From Physella acuta (taxonomy: Eukaryota; Mollusca; Gastropoda; Physidae), in NCBI RefSeq assembly GCF_028476545.1, contig NW_026732753.1, positions 325,001 to 389,000 on the forward strand: a stretch of DNA of 64,000 bases. The letters are read 5' to 3'. A program made the translations under genes and the position numbers. The notes under the pieces were generated by a model that did not search any database, was not told the DNA's origin, and saw nothing but the letters and a program-made list of their open reading frames with translations. Positions 25,701 to 35,584 of the stretch are shown piece by piece. The first letter of the stretch is position 1. Every line of letters begins with the position of its first letter.

Positions 25701-28700
25701 AACAACTAAATAGCGGCGTATGATACGCTGCGGGTCGGCTCGTACAAATAAAATGTGTTGCGTTATAGATCTAGTCATTTTGTAATTTGGAGGACAGTGC
25801 TAGCATACAACAGTCATAATAAAGGACAGAACAATCAGACGAATAGCATAGTGTAGAGAATGGCAATGGACAAAATAATAATCACGAGCCGACCCGCGGC
25901 GTATCATATGCCGCTATTTAGTTTTATTTTCTACTTTTCAGTAGGCCTAATTCATAATTAGTGAATTCGACAGTATCACTGCTGCCACTCAACATATTTG
26001 CTTTAAAACACTATCAGTAGGTTGTTAAGGACGATACTACCCCCTCCTTTCCCCCAACCCCTACCCTGCACCCCCCCCCCCCCCCGTGAAAGCAGCCTCC
26101 TCTTAGTTACCTCCCGTAAGTTTAAAATCGCTTCAAACTAAATTATCTGCCCCTAACAGCCGTCACTAGACCCGGCTCTACGATTGTAAACATTTAGCGT
26201 GAACCACAGTTCACCAGACCATGTGGGGGTGGGGTGGTAGGGATATGACTAGAGAGGAAGAGAGGGTGCTGCTAGGCGCGCTTACAGCTTGGTGTTTTCT
26301 AGGGTATCCAAGAAGAGAATTATATATATATAGAAGATAGATACTAGGACTAAGCCGAGTTCTGATAGATGACAAAGCAGATTTGATGGTTGGTGTCATC
26401 TGACTGATGGTGTCATCTGACTAATGGTGTCATATGATGGATGATGTTATTTGATGGATGGTGTTATTTGATGGATGGTGTTATTTGATGAATGGTGTCA
26501 TATGATGGATGGTGTCATTTGATGGATGGTGTCATATGATGGATGGTGTCATTTGATGGATGGTGTTATTTGATGGATGGTGTCATATGATGGATGGTGT
26601 CATTTGATGGATGATGTTATTTGATGGATGGTATCATATGATGGATGGTGTTATTTGATGGATGGTGTCATATGATGGATGATGTTATTTGATGGATGGT
26701 GTTATTTGATGGATGGTGTCATATAATGGATGATGTTATTTGATGGATGGTGTTATTTGATGGATGGTGTTATTTGATGGATGGTGTCATTTGATGGATG
26801 ATGTTATTTGATGGATGGTGTCATATGATGGATGGTGTTATTTGATGGATGGTGTCATATGATGGATGGTGTCATTTGATTGATGATGTTATTTGATGGA
26901 TGGTGTCATATGATGGATGGTGTTATTTGATGGATGGTGTCATATGATGGATGATGTTATTTGATGGATGGTGTTATTTGATGGATGGTGTTATTTGATG
27001 GATGGTGTTATTTGATGGATGGTGTCATATGATGGATGATGTTATTTGATGGATGATGTTATTTGATGGATGGTGTTATTTGATGGATGGTGTTATTTGA
27101 TGGATGGTGTTATTTGATGGATGGTGTTATTTGATGGATGGTGTCATTTGATGGATGGTGTCACCCGGTATGAGGCGTCTTTGACTGATCACTAACAGTT
27201 TTTATTATGATGTCACAAAAGCCTCTAATTAGTAACTTCCTGTGTAGACTACCTGTGTAGACTACCGGTGTTAACTACCTGTGTAAACTACCTGTGTAGA
27301 CTACCTGTGTAGAGTACCTGTGTAGACTACCTGTGTAGACTAACTACCTGTGTATACTACCTGTGTTGACATTCCCAATTTCTGTCACCAGATCTTCAGC
27401 AATGAAAAAACGTGGAACTCTCTACCGAGAAATGACAGGTTTGGTCGTCTCTACAAGGAGAGCTCCTATGGCTCACTGGATGGGAACATGAGCAGTAGTG
27501 TAAGCAAAGTTTTATACTTTTACCTCATCAAGATTGTTACCTCTTGACATAGTAGTGTAAGCAAAGCTTTATACTTTTACCTCATCAAGATGGTTACCTT
27601 ATGACATAGTAATATAGTGTAAGCTAATTTTTATACTTTTACATCATCAAGATTGTTACATCATGACATACTCTGACCTAGTAGTGTAAGCTAGGTTTTA
27701 TATTGATTACTGCACCATTTTTTACATCATACCATAGTGAAAAGTGAAAGCCATGTTTTATAAATTTATATAATTTAATCATCATCTTTACATCATTCCA
27801 TTCTATATAGTGTTAGGTATGTTATCTAATCCCATCACATAGCATATATTACAGTGTTTCTTCTAGACATTTTTTAAGGGGGGGGGGGGCAGAGGCGTAG
27901 CGACCCTTCCCGGCGCCCGGGGACAAACTTTTCGATTTGCACCCCCCCTCGAGATTTTGATTTGCACCCCCTCCCTCAAACTTTCGATTTGCACCCCCAC
28001 CCTCGATATTTTGATTTGCACCCCACCTCAAACTTTCGATTTGCAACCCCCCTCGAGATTTTTATTTGCACCCCCCCCCCCTCAAACTTTCAATTTGCAC
28101 CCCCCTCAACCTTTCAATTTATTTTTCCAACCCATTTGGCGCCCCCTAAGCTCGGCGCCCGGGGACATATGTCCCCCCCGCCCCCCCCCCTCGCTACGCT
28201 ACTGGGGGGCGGGGGGTGGAGCGGACACTGTTAAAAGTTTATGTTTTCTATATAAATTCCATTTCATTGAGGAGTGGGGGGGCAGAGCCCAAAGAGATTC
28301 TTGGAAGAAACTGATTACAAACTAGGCCTAATCTAGTATCACTACTTATTTAGTACATCTAAGGTACTAAAGCATGCCATGTAAAATAATACAAAAACCA
28401 CACAACATAGCAACTAACACCACCAGCTCATATTTTATCTAACTGGTAACACTTGTGTATTCAGGACCCAGAGGTCATCAGTGTGACCCTTGAGAGTCAG
28501 GATATTATTGGCCTAGGATTCAACATTTGTGGTAACTATGGTGATGGCATCCAAGTCAGTGAAGTCAATAACCGTGGACCAGCCAAAGAGTCAGGACAAA
28601 TTAAAGTTGGTAAGAAATGTCCCTATCTGGGACAAATTAAAGTTGGTAAGAAATGTCCCTATCTGGGACAAATTAAAGTTGGTAAGAAATGTCCCTATCT

Positions 28701-31700
28701 GGGACAAATTAAAGTTGGTAAGAAATGTCCCTATCTGGGACAAATTAAAGTTGGTAAGAAATGTCCCTATCTGGGACAAATTAAAGTTGGTAAGAAATGT
28801 CCCTATCTGGGACAAATTAAAGTTGGTAAGAAATGTCCCTATCTGGGACAAATTAAAGTTGGTAAGAAATGTCCCTACCTGGGACAAATTAAAGTTGGTA
28901 AGAAATGTCCCTATCTGGGACAAATTAAAGTTGGTAAGAAATGTCCCTATCTGGGACAAATTAAAGTTGGTAAGAAATGTCCCTACCTGGGACAAATTAA
29001 AGTTGGTAAGAAATGTCCCTATCTGGGACAAATTAAAGTTGGTAAGAAATGTCCCTACCTGGGACAAATTAAAGTTGGTAAGAAATGTCCCTACCTGGGA
29101 CAAATTAAAGTTGGTAAGAAATGTCCCTATCTGGGACAAATTAAAGTTGGTAAGAAATGTCCCTACCTGGGACAAATTAAAGTTGGTAAGAAATGTCCCT
29201 ATCTGGGACAAATTAAAGTTGGTAAGAAATGTCCCTATCTGGGACAAATTAAAGTTGGTAAGAAATGTCCCTATCTGGGACAAATTAAAGTTGGTAAGAA
29301 ATGTCCCTACCTGGGACAAATTAAAGTTGGTAAGAAATGTCCCTATCTGGGACAAATTAAAGTTGGTAAGAAATGTCCCTATCTGGGACAAATTAAAGTT
29401 GGTAAGAAATGTCCCTATCTGGGACAAATTAAAGTTGGTAAGAAATGTCCCTATCTGGGACAAATTAAAGTTGGTAAGAAATGTCCCTATCTGGGACAAA
29501 TTAAAGTTGGTAAGAAATGTCCCTATCTGGGACAAATTAAAGTTGGTAAGAAATGTCCCTATCTGGGACAAATTAAAGTTGGTAAGAAATGTCCCTATCT
29601 GGGACAAATTAAAGTTGGTAAGAAATGTCCCTATCTGGGACAAATTAAAGTTGGTAAGAAATGTCCCTATCTGGGACAAATTAAAGTTGGTAAGAAATGT
29701 CCCTACCTGGGACTAATTAAAGTTGGCAAAAACTTTCCCTATCTGGGGAAATCTGACTCACTTATGACTAATTTGGCTATATATTTCAATTAAATATCCC
29801 TATCTTACATCTATGTGTAAAACACAAACAAAAAAAAACGTGAAGAAAAGAGAATAAAATAAAAACGTTTGGTTTGTCTCTTAAAAATTGTATTCTCATT
29901 TTGTTACCCTCTTCTTCTCATTCTGTTACCATCTTCTCATTCTGTTACCATCTTTTCATTCTTTTAGCATCTTCTCATTCTTTTACCATCTTCTCATTCT
30001 GTTACCATCTTCTCATTATGTTACCATCTTCATCTTCTCATTCTATTACCATCTTTTCATTCTGTTACCATCTTCCCATTCTGTTACCATCTTCTCATTC
30101 TTTTAGCATCTTCTCATTCTTTTAGCATCTTCTCATTCTTTTACCATCTTCTCATTCTGTTACCATCTTCTCATTATGTTACCATCTTCATCTTCTCATT
30201 CTATTACCATCTTTTCATTCTGTTACCATCTTCTCATTCTGTTACCATCTTCCCATTTTGTTACCATCTTCTCATTCTGTTACCATCTTCTCATTCTGTT
30301 ACCATCTTCTTCCCATTCTGTTACCATCTTCTCATTCTGTTACCATCTTCTCATTCTGTTACCATCTTCTCATTCTGTTACCATCTTCTCATTCTGTTAC
30401 CATCTTCTTCTCATTCTGTTACCATCTTCTTATTCTGTTACCATCTTTTTCTCATTCTGTTACCATCTTCTCATTCTGTTACCATCTTCATCTTCTCATT
30501 CTGTTACCATCTTCTCATTCTGTTACCATCTTCTCATTCTGTTACCATCTTCTCATTTTGTTACCATCTTCTAATTCTGTTACCATCTTTTTCTCATTCT
30601 GTTACCATCTTCTCATTCTGTTACCATCTTCTCATTCTATTACCATCTTCTCATTATGTTACCATCTTCATCTTCTCATTCTTTTACCATCTTCCCATTC
30701 AGTTACCATCTTCCCATTCTGTTACCATCTTCTTCCCATTCTGTTACCATCTTCTCATTCTTTTACCATCTTCTTATTCTGTTACCATCTTCTCATTCTA
30801 TTACCATCTTCTCATTATGTTACCATCTTCATCTTCTCATTCTGTTACCATCTTCTCATTCTTTTACCATCTTCCCATTCAGTTACCATCTTCCCATTCT
30901 GTTACCATCTTCTTCCCATTCTGTTACCATCTTCTCATTCACTGACCTGCTTTACTCTATAGGAGACAGAATCCTGAGTGTGACAGTGTCATACGAGCAC
31001 ATCGTCTACGAAGACGCTCTAACAATCTTGAGTTATGCCTCACCATATCCTGTGAAAATACTTGTACAAAAAGCCACAGACGACAGCCTAAAGACGTTTG
31101 ATGGCAAAAACATGAGGCATGAGAGCAGGCGCCTCAGCCACCCCCTGTACCGCAGCCGCTCCATGGACACCATCAAGTCCCCACCCCAGAGGGAGCCCAC
31201 CTCACGCTCCTCGCATCCAAAACGTACTCAGAGTGACCTGAAATCTGGGCACAAGTTTTTAAAGTGGTCAGGTAAAAATTCCAGAAAAAGCCAAGAAAGT
31301 TTGGTCAAACTTGAGCCGGTGTCCCGCCACAGTGCAGACACAACCCAGGCTGAAGTGGTTCACGCAGAGAGCAATGCTCCGGTGGGGCGCGCTGGTGCTG
31401 GCGTCAGACTCTCCAGCATCGCAGACTCGCACAGCTCGGAAGAAAACTACGCACCTGTCACAGAAGCTGACATTATCTCCAAGTTTGTAGAAAACAATTT
31501 AACTCATCAAAAAGTCGTTCCTGACAAGCCAGAGCGGAAAAGAAGGAAAAGTGACATCTCCTATATTCCGCAAGACTCTGGAATAGCAGAGGTTTTTACA
31601 AGTTCTCAGCAAGAATACCTTCATTCTCAAGGCGTGGGTAGCCAGGAAATTGAAGAGGAGTTGATAGTGCCAGATAGGATAGAGAGAGAGGAAGATGGAG

Positions 31701-32536
31701 ACCTGAGTGAGCAGGACCAGACAGATGACCAGGCTAGAAGCATTCAGGATGCTCTGCATGTGCTGACAAAGACAAGCTTCAGGGATTACTTCAATGACTA
31801 CATACACAATGTGCGGAGTCCATCACCTGAGGCAGACCCTGTTGAGGAAGAAATTATTGTCCCTGGTTTAAAATCTGATCCTTCCCTCCTCTCGTCTGCC
31901 CCACCCCCTCATGATGAGGCAGGTGAAACCAACTCAAACAAGATGGCTGAAGAGAAGGGAGCAAAACTTTTAAATGAGCAGATCTTAGAGCGGATCATTG
32001 CCATGAATTCTTTCCCTCCTGGGACCCAGGGTTTGGCAGGGGTCATGGCAGGGGGGTCTCAGGGTGGAGTTGTGGATGATTTTATCCCAGACAATCCAAG
32101 CTTTATTCCTCAGCCAGTTCCTAAACCAGTTTTAGATAAACAATTAGGTGTCAAACAATCTGAGAGTAACGTCCCCTCGTCTAGCGCACCATCTGCTTCT
32201 GTAACAAAGAACCGCAACTTGGCGTATGAGATCAGAGATGATCTCATCACAGGGATACCATTTGCTATAGAGATCAACAAACACAAGCAGAGATCTGACT
32301 TGAGTGACTACTTGTCTCGCACCCACAGTTCTGACAGCATCAAGAACTTTGACGACCAGAAGACAGCATTGCACACCTCTAGTAGTTTTGACAATGGTAG
32401 AATAATCCAGGTGTCTGGGGCCAGCCCAGCCTGGCAAAATGGAACTGATGGCTTTAAGGAAGACGATACATTAGACTGGTCAGGTCAACGACTTGTTCGC
32501 TCGGAATCTTTTAGCAATATTTTTGTCAATGATTGA
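16776..32536 (+). CDS. Single-pass transmembrane protein with a cytoplasmic PDZ domain, 6 exons
   Basis: Coding exons are 16776-16950, 22363-22452, 23459-23505, 27392-27499, 28465-28609 and 30963-32536; phases agree at every junction and the sum is 2139 nt (712 residues). Residues 1-22 look like a signal peptide. A very short ectodomain (CDPSH) precedes a membrane segment at about 28-52, then RRRK as stop-transfer. The PDZ domain (about 143-225) has the carboxylate-binding loop GLGF, a GDGIQVSEV strand, IKVG|DRILSV split by intron 5, and helix YEDALTILSY. The ~490-residue tail is Ser/acidic-rich and low in structure, with a basic cluster KPERKRRKSD and repeated EEE(L/I)IVP motifs. I infer a membrane-anchored scaffold but do not recognise the family by name. 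Intron 1 is 5.4 kb; all long introns are built of tandem arrays. The first donor of a 31-copy donor array is assumed for exon 5. Confidence 0.85.
16960..17435. repeat. C-rich 12-22-bp minisatellite after the PDZ-gene exon 1 donor
   Basis: Irregular copies of cacacctccacccatccatc just inside intron 1. Frames reading repeated Pro/His/Thr/Ser here are not coding. The opposite strand is G-rich (gggtggaggtgtga). Confidence 0.9.
17530..17660. repeat. 23-bp repeat, about 6 copies
   Basis: Units of catctgtaaaacatccaccg plus tca, decaying through 17700-17800 into variants. Confidence 0.85.
17835..18605. repeat. 42-bp minisatellite, about 17 copies with higher-order structure
   Basis: Core cagatgggtcaccactgggg plus gagttggagggtgataca. 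Some units carry an extra partial copy (agatgggtcaccagatgggtc), and the pattern repeats, showing block duplication. 42 is a multiple of three, so frames stay open on both strands without coding meaning. It lies in PDZ-gene intron 1. 18606-19090 is unremarkable apart from a short TG tract at about 18918-18940. Confidence 0.95.
19090..19305. repeat. 23-bp repeat, about 9 copies
   Basis: Near-perfect units of tatgtcctaaatgtcaacat plus atc, in PDZ-gene intron 1. Confidence 0.9.
19370..20642. repeat. 27-bp minisatellite, about 46 copies
   Basis: Unit tgtgtcctgaatgttctact plus tgggagg, with two sub-families (ttctacttggg at left, ttctttgtggg at right). Because 27 is a multiple of three and the unit lacks stops, frames of 193-398 codons exist, reading Cys-rich repeats. 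There is no splice or start context, and the array sits inside an intron. Confidence 0.95.
20643..21384. other. Intron 1 single-copy DNA, nothing recognised
   Basis: AT-rich sequence without a conserved frame, inside PDZ-gene intron 1. Confidence 0.4.
21385..21730. repeat. 37-bp minisatellite, about 9 copies
   Basis: Core cactacagaaatagacaaca plus acatcctaactcacaag, with a few shortened units near 21600-21655. Confidence 0.9.
21735..22161 (+). mobile_element. Helitron-like non-autonomous element, copy A
   Basis: Starts A|TCTATATATAGAATTATCTTC. It ends with a hairpin-forming GC-rich word (gcggggtataatacgccgc) followed by tggtcagctcg, then T. Three other copies (25288-25742, 25885-26341, 57085-57511) share the internal phrase gtagagccgggt and the ggggcagataatttag region. 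Insertion between A and T and a 3' hairpin are Helitron traits. The last four bases are CTCG rather than the usual CTRR, so the class is probable, not proven. Confidence 0.55.
22555..23210. repeat. 53-bp minisatellite, about 12 copies, in PDZ-gene intron 2
   Basis: Highly uniform units containing attagatcaatgaattcaat and ggaacactgtccacatc. Variation is mostly at one position (cag/cta/caa before tatcattgg), which points to recent homogenisation. Confidence 0.95.
23285..23378. repeat. 20-bp repeat, about 4 copies
   Basis: Units of catatgcccttatgtttaca, 80 bp before the acceptor of PDZ-gene exon 3. Confidence 0.8.
23552..23725. mobile_element. hAT-type MITE with perfect 8-bp target-site duplication
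   Basis: Ends CAGGGATCTCCAAAC and (read inward) CAGGGGTCTCATCC. Exactly flanked by AACTATAT on both sides (23544-23551 and 23726-23733). 174 bp, with no coding content. It sits 46 bp inside PDZ-gene intron 3. Confidence 0.85.
23734..24700. other. Intron 3 DNA, mostly unremarkable
   Basis: Single-copy DNA with several G homopolymers. A ~19-bp direct repeat (tccggtcagtctgtgatt) occurs four times at 24597-24665. No gene recognised. Confidence 0.4.
24710..25072. repeat. 27-bp minisatellite, about 13 copies
   Basis: Unit gtcaccacctgcatggtcct plus ggtggta, nearly perfect. Each unit carries the E-box word CACCTG and a short inverted repeat (ccacc ... ggtgg). The open frames on both strands reflect the stop-free unit. 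Confidence 0.95.
25288..25742 (+). mobile_element. Helitron-like non-autonomous element, copy B
   Basis: Same family as copy A: starts A|TCTATCTATATATATAATTC and ends with the hairpin gcggcgtatgatacgctgc then gggtcggctcg and T. It is followed 142 bp later by copy C in the opposite direction. Confidence 0.6.
25885..26341 (-). mobile_element. Helitron-like non-autonomous element, copy C (inverted relative to B)
   Basis: Minus-strand copy starting A|TCTATCTTCTATATATATA and ending with the hairpin gcggcatatgatacgccgc then gggtcggctcg and T. With copy B it forms ~450-bp inverted arms around a 142-bp loop in PDZ-gene intron 3. Confidence 0.6.
26395..27168. repeat. 19-bp minisatellite, about 40 copies
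   Basis: Unit tgatggatggtgttatt / tgatggatggtgtcata. The two forms are interspersed, in PDZ-gene intron 3. Confidence 0.95.
27240..27370. repeat. 13-15-bp repeat upstream of the PDZ-gene exon 4 acceptor
   Basis: About nine copies of ctacctgtgtagacta ending about 20 bp before the acceptor at 27391. Confidence 0.85.
27494..27790 (+). repeat. Donor-containing tandem repeat at the start of PDZ-gene intron 4
   Basis: Exon 4 ends AGTAGT|GTAAGC at 27499. The junction recurs as AGTAGT|GTAAGC at 27556, ATATAGT|GTAAGC at 27618 and AGTAGT|GTAAGC at 27685, with a decayed fifth copy near 27735. Each is followed by the same intronic phrase (ttttatacttttacctcatc-like). Units are ~57-70 bp and diverge with distance. 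Read-through of the first unit meets a stop, so later donors would truncate the protein. Confidence 0.85.
27890..28204. mobile_element. hAT-like MITE, 'CAG-GCGTAGCG' type
   Basis: Terminal inverted repeats CAGAGGCGTAGCGA and, from the right, CAGTAGCGTAGCGA. The interior is a decayed direct repeat of ctcaaactttcgatttgcac. Flanked by G-runs, so the target-site duplication cannot be read. Confidence 0.65.
28594..29745 (+). repeat. 31-copy array of the exon 5 end plus its 5' splice site (PDZ gene)
   Basis: A 36-bp unit starting GGACAAATTAAAGTTG and containing AAAGTTG|GTAAGAAAT is repeated 31 times from the real exon/intron border. Donors lie at 28610 and every 36 bp to 29690. A 32nd copy (29710-29745) is degenerate and its donor is lost (GGCAAAA). 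The 31 copies differ at only one base, tat versus tac (tac in units 8, 11, 13, 14, 16, 20 and 31). That base is a silent third position in the exon frame, which reads GQIKVGKKCPYL per unit without a stop. Using donor k would insert k-1 copies of 12 residues inside the PDZ domain between IKVG and DRIL. Confidence 0.95.
29886..30945 (+). repeat. 18-19-bp pyrimidine-rich array before the PDZ-gene exon 6 acceptor
   Basis: About 56 copies of attctgttaccatcttctc and length variants. The array stops about 17 bp before the acceptor AG at 30961-30962, directly upstream of a branch-site-like cactgac. It therefore works as, or mimics, a 1-kb polypyrimidine tract rich in UCUU/UUCUC words of the kind bound by PTB-type proteins (inference). 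The frames over it are artefacts. Confidence 0.95.
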
Positions 32537-34150
32537 ATTTCCACTGTCGTGTGTAAAAAATGTATAAATTTTCTAGAATTAACAGCTATTCAGGTAGTAG
32601 GTTGTCAGGTGGAGCAGAGTCGACCAGTTTCACATATAATGTTAATGTGCAGGTTTCTGCAGGGGACCACTAATTGTATATAAGAATATTTATTTTTGTA
32701 AATTTGAACACAGGCCAATTCTTGTCTCATGGTTGTAACTTATCGCAGTCTATCTTCTGCACCGACTGGTACCATTGTAAGGCTGGGCACAAGGCAGTAT
32801 GGTGGACAGAGGTGTATCCATCTCCACTGTAGGGGGGGAGGGTCACAACAACCTCTCACCTCCACTGTACCGGGGGGGGGGGGGTCACAACAACCTCTCA
32901 CCTCCTGCTATACCCAGTGCTGTAACTACTGCTGATCTATTTATTTAATTTACTTAAAGGCCAGTCATCATCCTGGCCAATTTATATTGTTATATTGAAC
33001 AAAATCAAACTATTTATGTATATTTATTTCTTAATTTAATATGATTTTAACATGTTAGGCACACTTGAATCCATCTGGTGTTAGGAAGCCATCTGTGTGT
33101 AGAAGTCTCTAGGAATTGTCTCATCCTTGGTCCTATGATCTCACAACTATTGTTACAGAAGATTTCTCTAGTCAACAAAACTTTGTTGCCTCCCTTGCTA
33201 GTTGCCCTTTGTGTACAAACACAACTGTCAATTACTTTGTTTAGAAGATTCATTTATGCACTGATGTCTTTGTGTAAGAAAAATTGGTAATTGCTAAATA
33301 TTATTACATCCAGTTATAAAATTGAAATACATACTGTATCTACCCTCGTATAAACATTTAGCTAGTAGCAACTAACTCCTCATGTAAGCATTAACTCCCC
33401 TTATATAATCATTGAGCTAGTAGTAACTAACTTCTGATACAAGCAACTAACTCCCTCAATATCATTGTTAATGTTAAGTCTATTCAATATCATGTTAATG
33501 TTAAGTCTATTCAATATCATGTTAATGTTAAGTCTATTCAATATCATGTTAATGTTAAGTCTATTCAATATCATGTTAATGTTAAGTCTATTCAATATCA
33601 TGTTAATGTTAAGTCTATTCAATATCATGTTGATGTTAAGTCTATTGTATCTTATGGGGTGGCCTATACCATAACCATGTCAGTGAAGTACAGATGACTG
33701 ACAAGCTTTAATTGATCTGCTACTTCCATCTCAGGACTTACATCAACAGACAAGTCACATTACACTTATAGGGGGGAGGGGGTTCTTAATTTTGTGATGA
33801 TGTGTGATAAATGGGAGAAGGGTACAGATAGTGTGATGTCATTTTAGGCAGGGGGTCTGACTTTTTGTGATGATGAAGAGGGTGGGGGGTGGGGTAAAAA
33901 TTGTCAAACAAAGTGAGCCCGTGGTCTTGTAGTGAGTTTTGTTCAGTTCATTTGATCTAGCACCTTTCTATTGTATTTTTATTGTGAACCTTGTTAAGTA
34001 TCTAAAGGGTAATACACAGCGTTGTTCCAAAAATTAAACTAGTTGCTATGTATTATATTTCTTACAGGCTTATGCAATGGCACATGTACATTAATATACA
34101 TATGGAAACATATAAATATATGTACAACCTATATGCATATATATGTTAAT
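32537..34150 (+). other. 3' UTR and flank of the PDZ gene
   Basis: Long AT-rich sequence after the stop codon with G-rich patches. A candidate poly(A) signal ATTAAA lies at 34033-34038. It includes a 27-bp repeat (33460-33650) and, at about 33780-33920, sequence resembling the MITE remnant at 45776-45868. No other gene seen. Confidence 0.45.
33460..33650. repeat. 27-bp repeat, 7 copies, in the presumed PDZ-gene 3' UTR
   Basis: Near-perfect units of ttcaatatcatgttaatgtt plus aagtcta. Stop-free on both strands, hence short open frames with repeated leucine-rich peptides; not coding. Confidence 0.9.
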
Positions 34151-34159
34151 ATGGTTCCA

Positions 34160-35467
34160 TGACAAATGATCTCAGGACAAATGATCTCAGACAAAATATC
34201 TCAGACAAAATATCTCACGGACAAATGATCTCAAGACAAATGATCTCAGGACAAATGATCTCAAGGACAAATGATCTCACGGACAAAAGATACCAGGACA
34301 AAATATATTAGGACAAATGATATCATGGACAAATGATCTCAGACAAAATATCTCAGACAAAATATCTCACAGCAAAATTTTAATAGTATGTATGATGATT
34401 TTAGTTGATTTGAACTTTTTTAAATTGACTGTTAATATCGTTTTTTTTACTTTTTTACGCATAATAACTGTGAATACAATGAATTTGTTAAATCTAACAA
34501 GCCATCAAAAGATTTATTAAACTTTGTCGCAGCATTTGATTCGAAAAAGTAAAAATTATAACAAACTTACTCCTTTAGCCTGAAAAGTATAATAAACAAA
34601 TAAAGTAATGGTTGTTGTACAACATTAAGGTTCAAAACACGCGAAATATTTTTCAAACATGTGAATGTGTCTTCAGGTTCGTTACGTTAAACTATTGTTT
34701 TTATTGTATCATCAACACAAGCATAAGGTTTATGTTTCTTTGCTGGCAGGTACATTAATATGATCACACCTCTCATATACTATGTGATCATGTATTGTGT
34801 GAACTCTTGCTCGACATGTCCGCTGTTTGTTTAAATAAGCATTTGTCACCTGATCACTAAGGTGTGACCGACGCATAACTATTGACTGTTGATGCTAGTT
34901 GTATTGTCCATGGAGGGCGGATGTTTTTCCCTTTAGGCATGTCTCAGCCATCAAAGCAGGCGGCCACCTTAATACGAAGGTGTGTCTTTATTGTTATTTC
35001 ATTCCCTTTGATCTAGTTTCGTCCACCTGACATGGTTGGATTGTCTCATGTTTGGCAAGCTCACCTAAGCTGTCTATCGAAAAAAATCTTTAACCTTCGT
35101 ATACTATATTACTAATACTAACTTTAAAATGTTAAGTGCAATATTACAAATTTATACGCCAAACATTTCTTACAATTATTAGATAGGCATATAAACAAGA
35201 TTAAAACAAAACCATATGACAATCAATAAAAAAATATTTCAGATCAGCTAAAATCATCAACTACACTATTAAAATTTAGGTGTGAGATATTTTGTCTGAG
35301 ATCAATTGTCCATGGTATCATTTGTCCTGATATATTTTGTCCTGGTATCTTTAGTCCGTGAGATCATTTGTCCTTGAAATCATTTGTCCTGAGATCATTT
35401 GTCCTGAGATCATTTGTCCGTGAGATATTTTGTCTGAGATATTTTGTCTGAGATCATTTGTCCTGTC
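34160..35467. mobile_element. Foldback-like element with repeat-built inverted termini
   Basis: 34160-34372 is made of short direct repeats of ggacaaatgatctca / gacaaaatatctca. 35278-35467 is the inverted complement of the same words (tgagatcatttgtcc). The 905-bp interior is single-copy without a recognisable transposase. Long inverted ends made of tandem sub-repeats are typical of foldback-type DNA elements. No target-site duplication could be fixed. Confidence 0.7.
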
Positions 35468-35493
35468 ACCGTTAATATATATGTAGGTATGTG

Positions 35494-35494
<1 letters not shown>

Positions 35495-35582
<88 letters not shown>
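35495..35582. repeat. (TA)n microsatellite, about 88 bp
   Basis: Perfect AT/TA run about 30 bp outside the right end of the foldback-like element. Confidence 0.95.

Positions 35583-35584
<2 letters not shown>

Noticed and set aside
30656-30962. N-terminal part of the 626-codon frame before PDZ-gene exon 6
   Set aside because: It is the pyrimidine-rich intronic array; the PDZ domain is only completed by splicing exon 5 to 30963.
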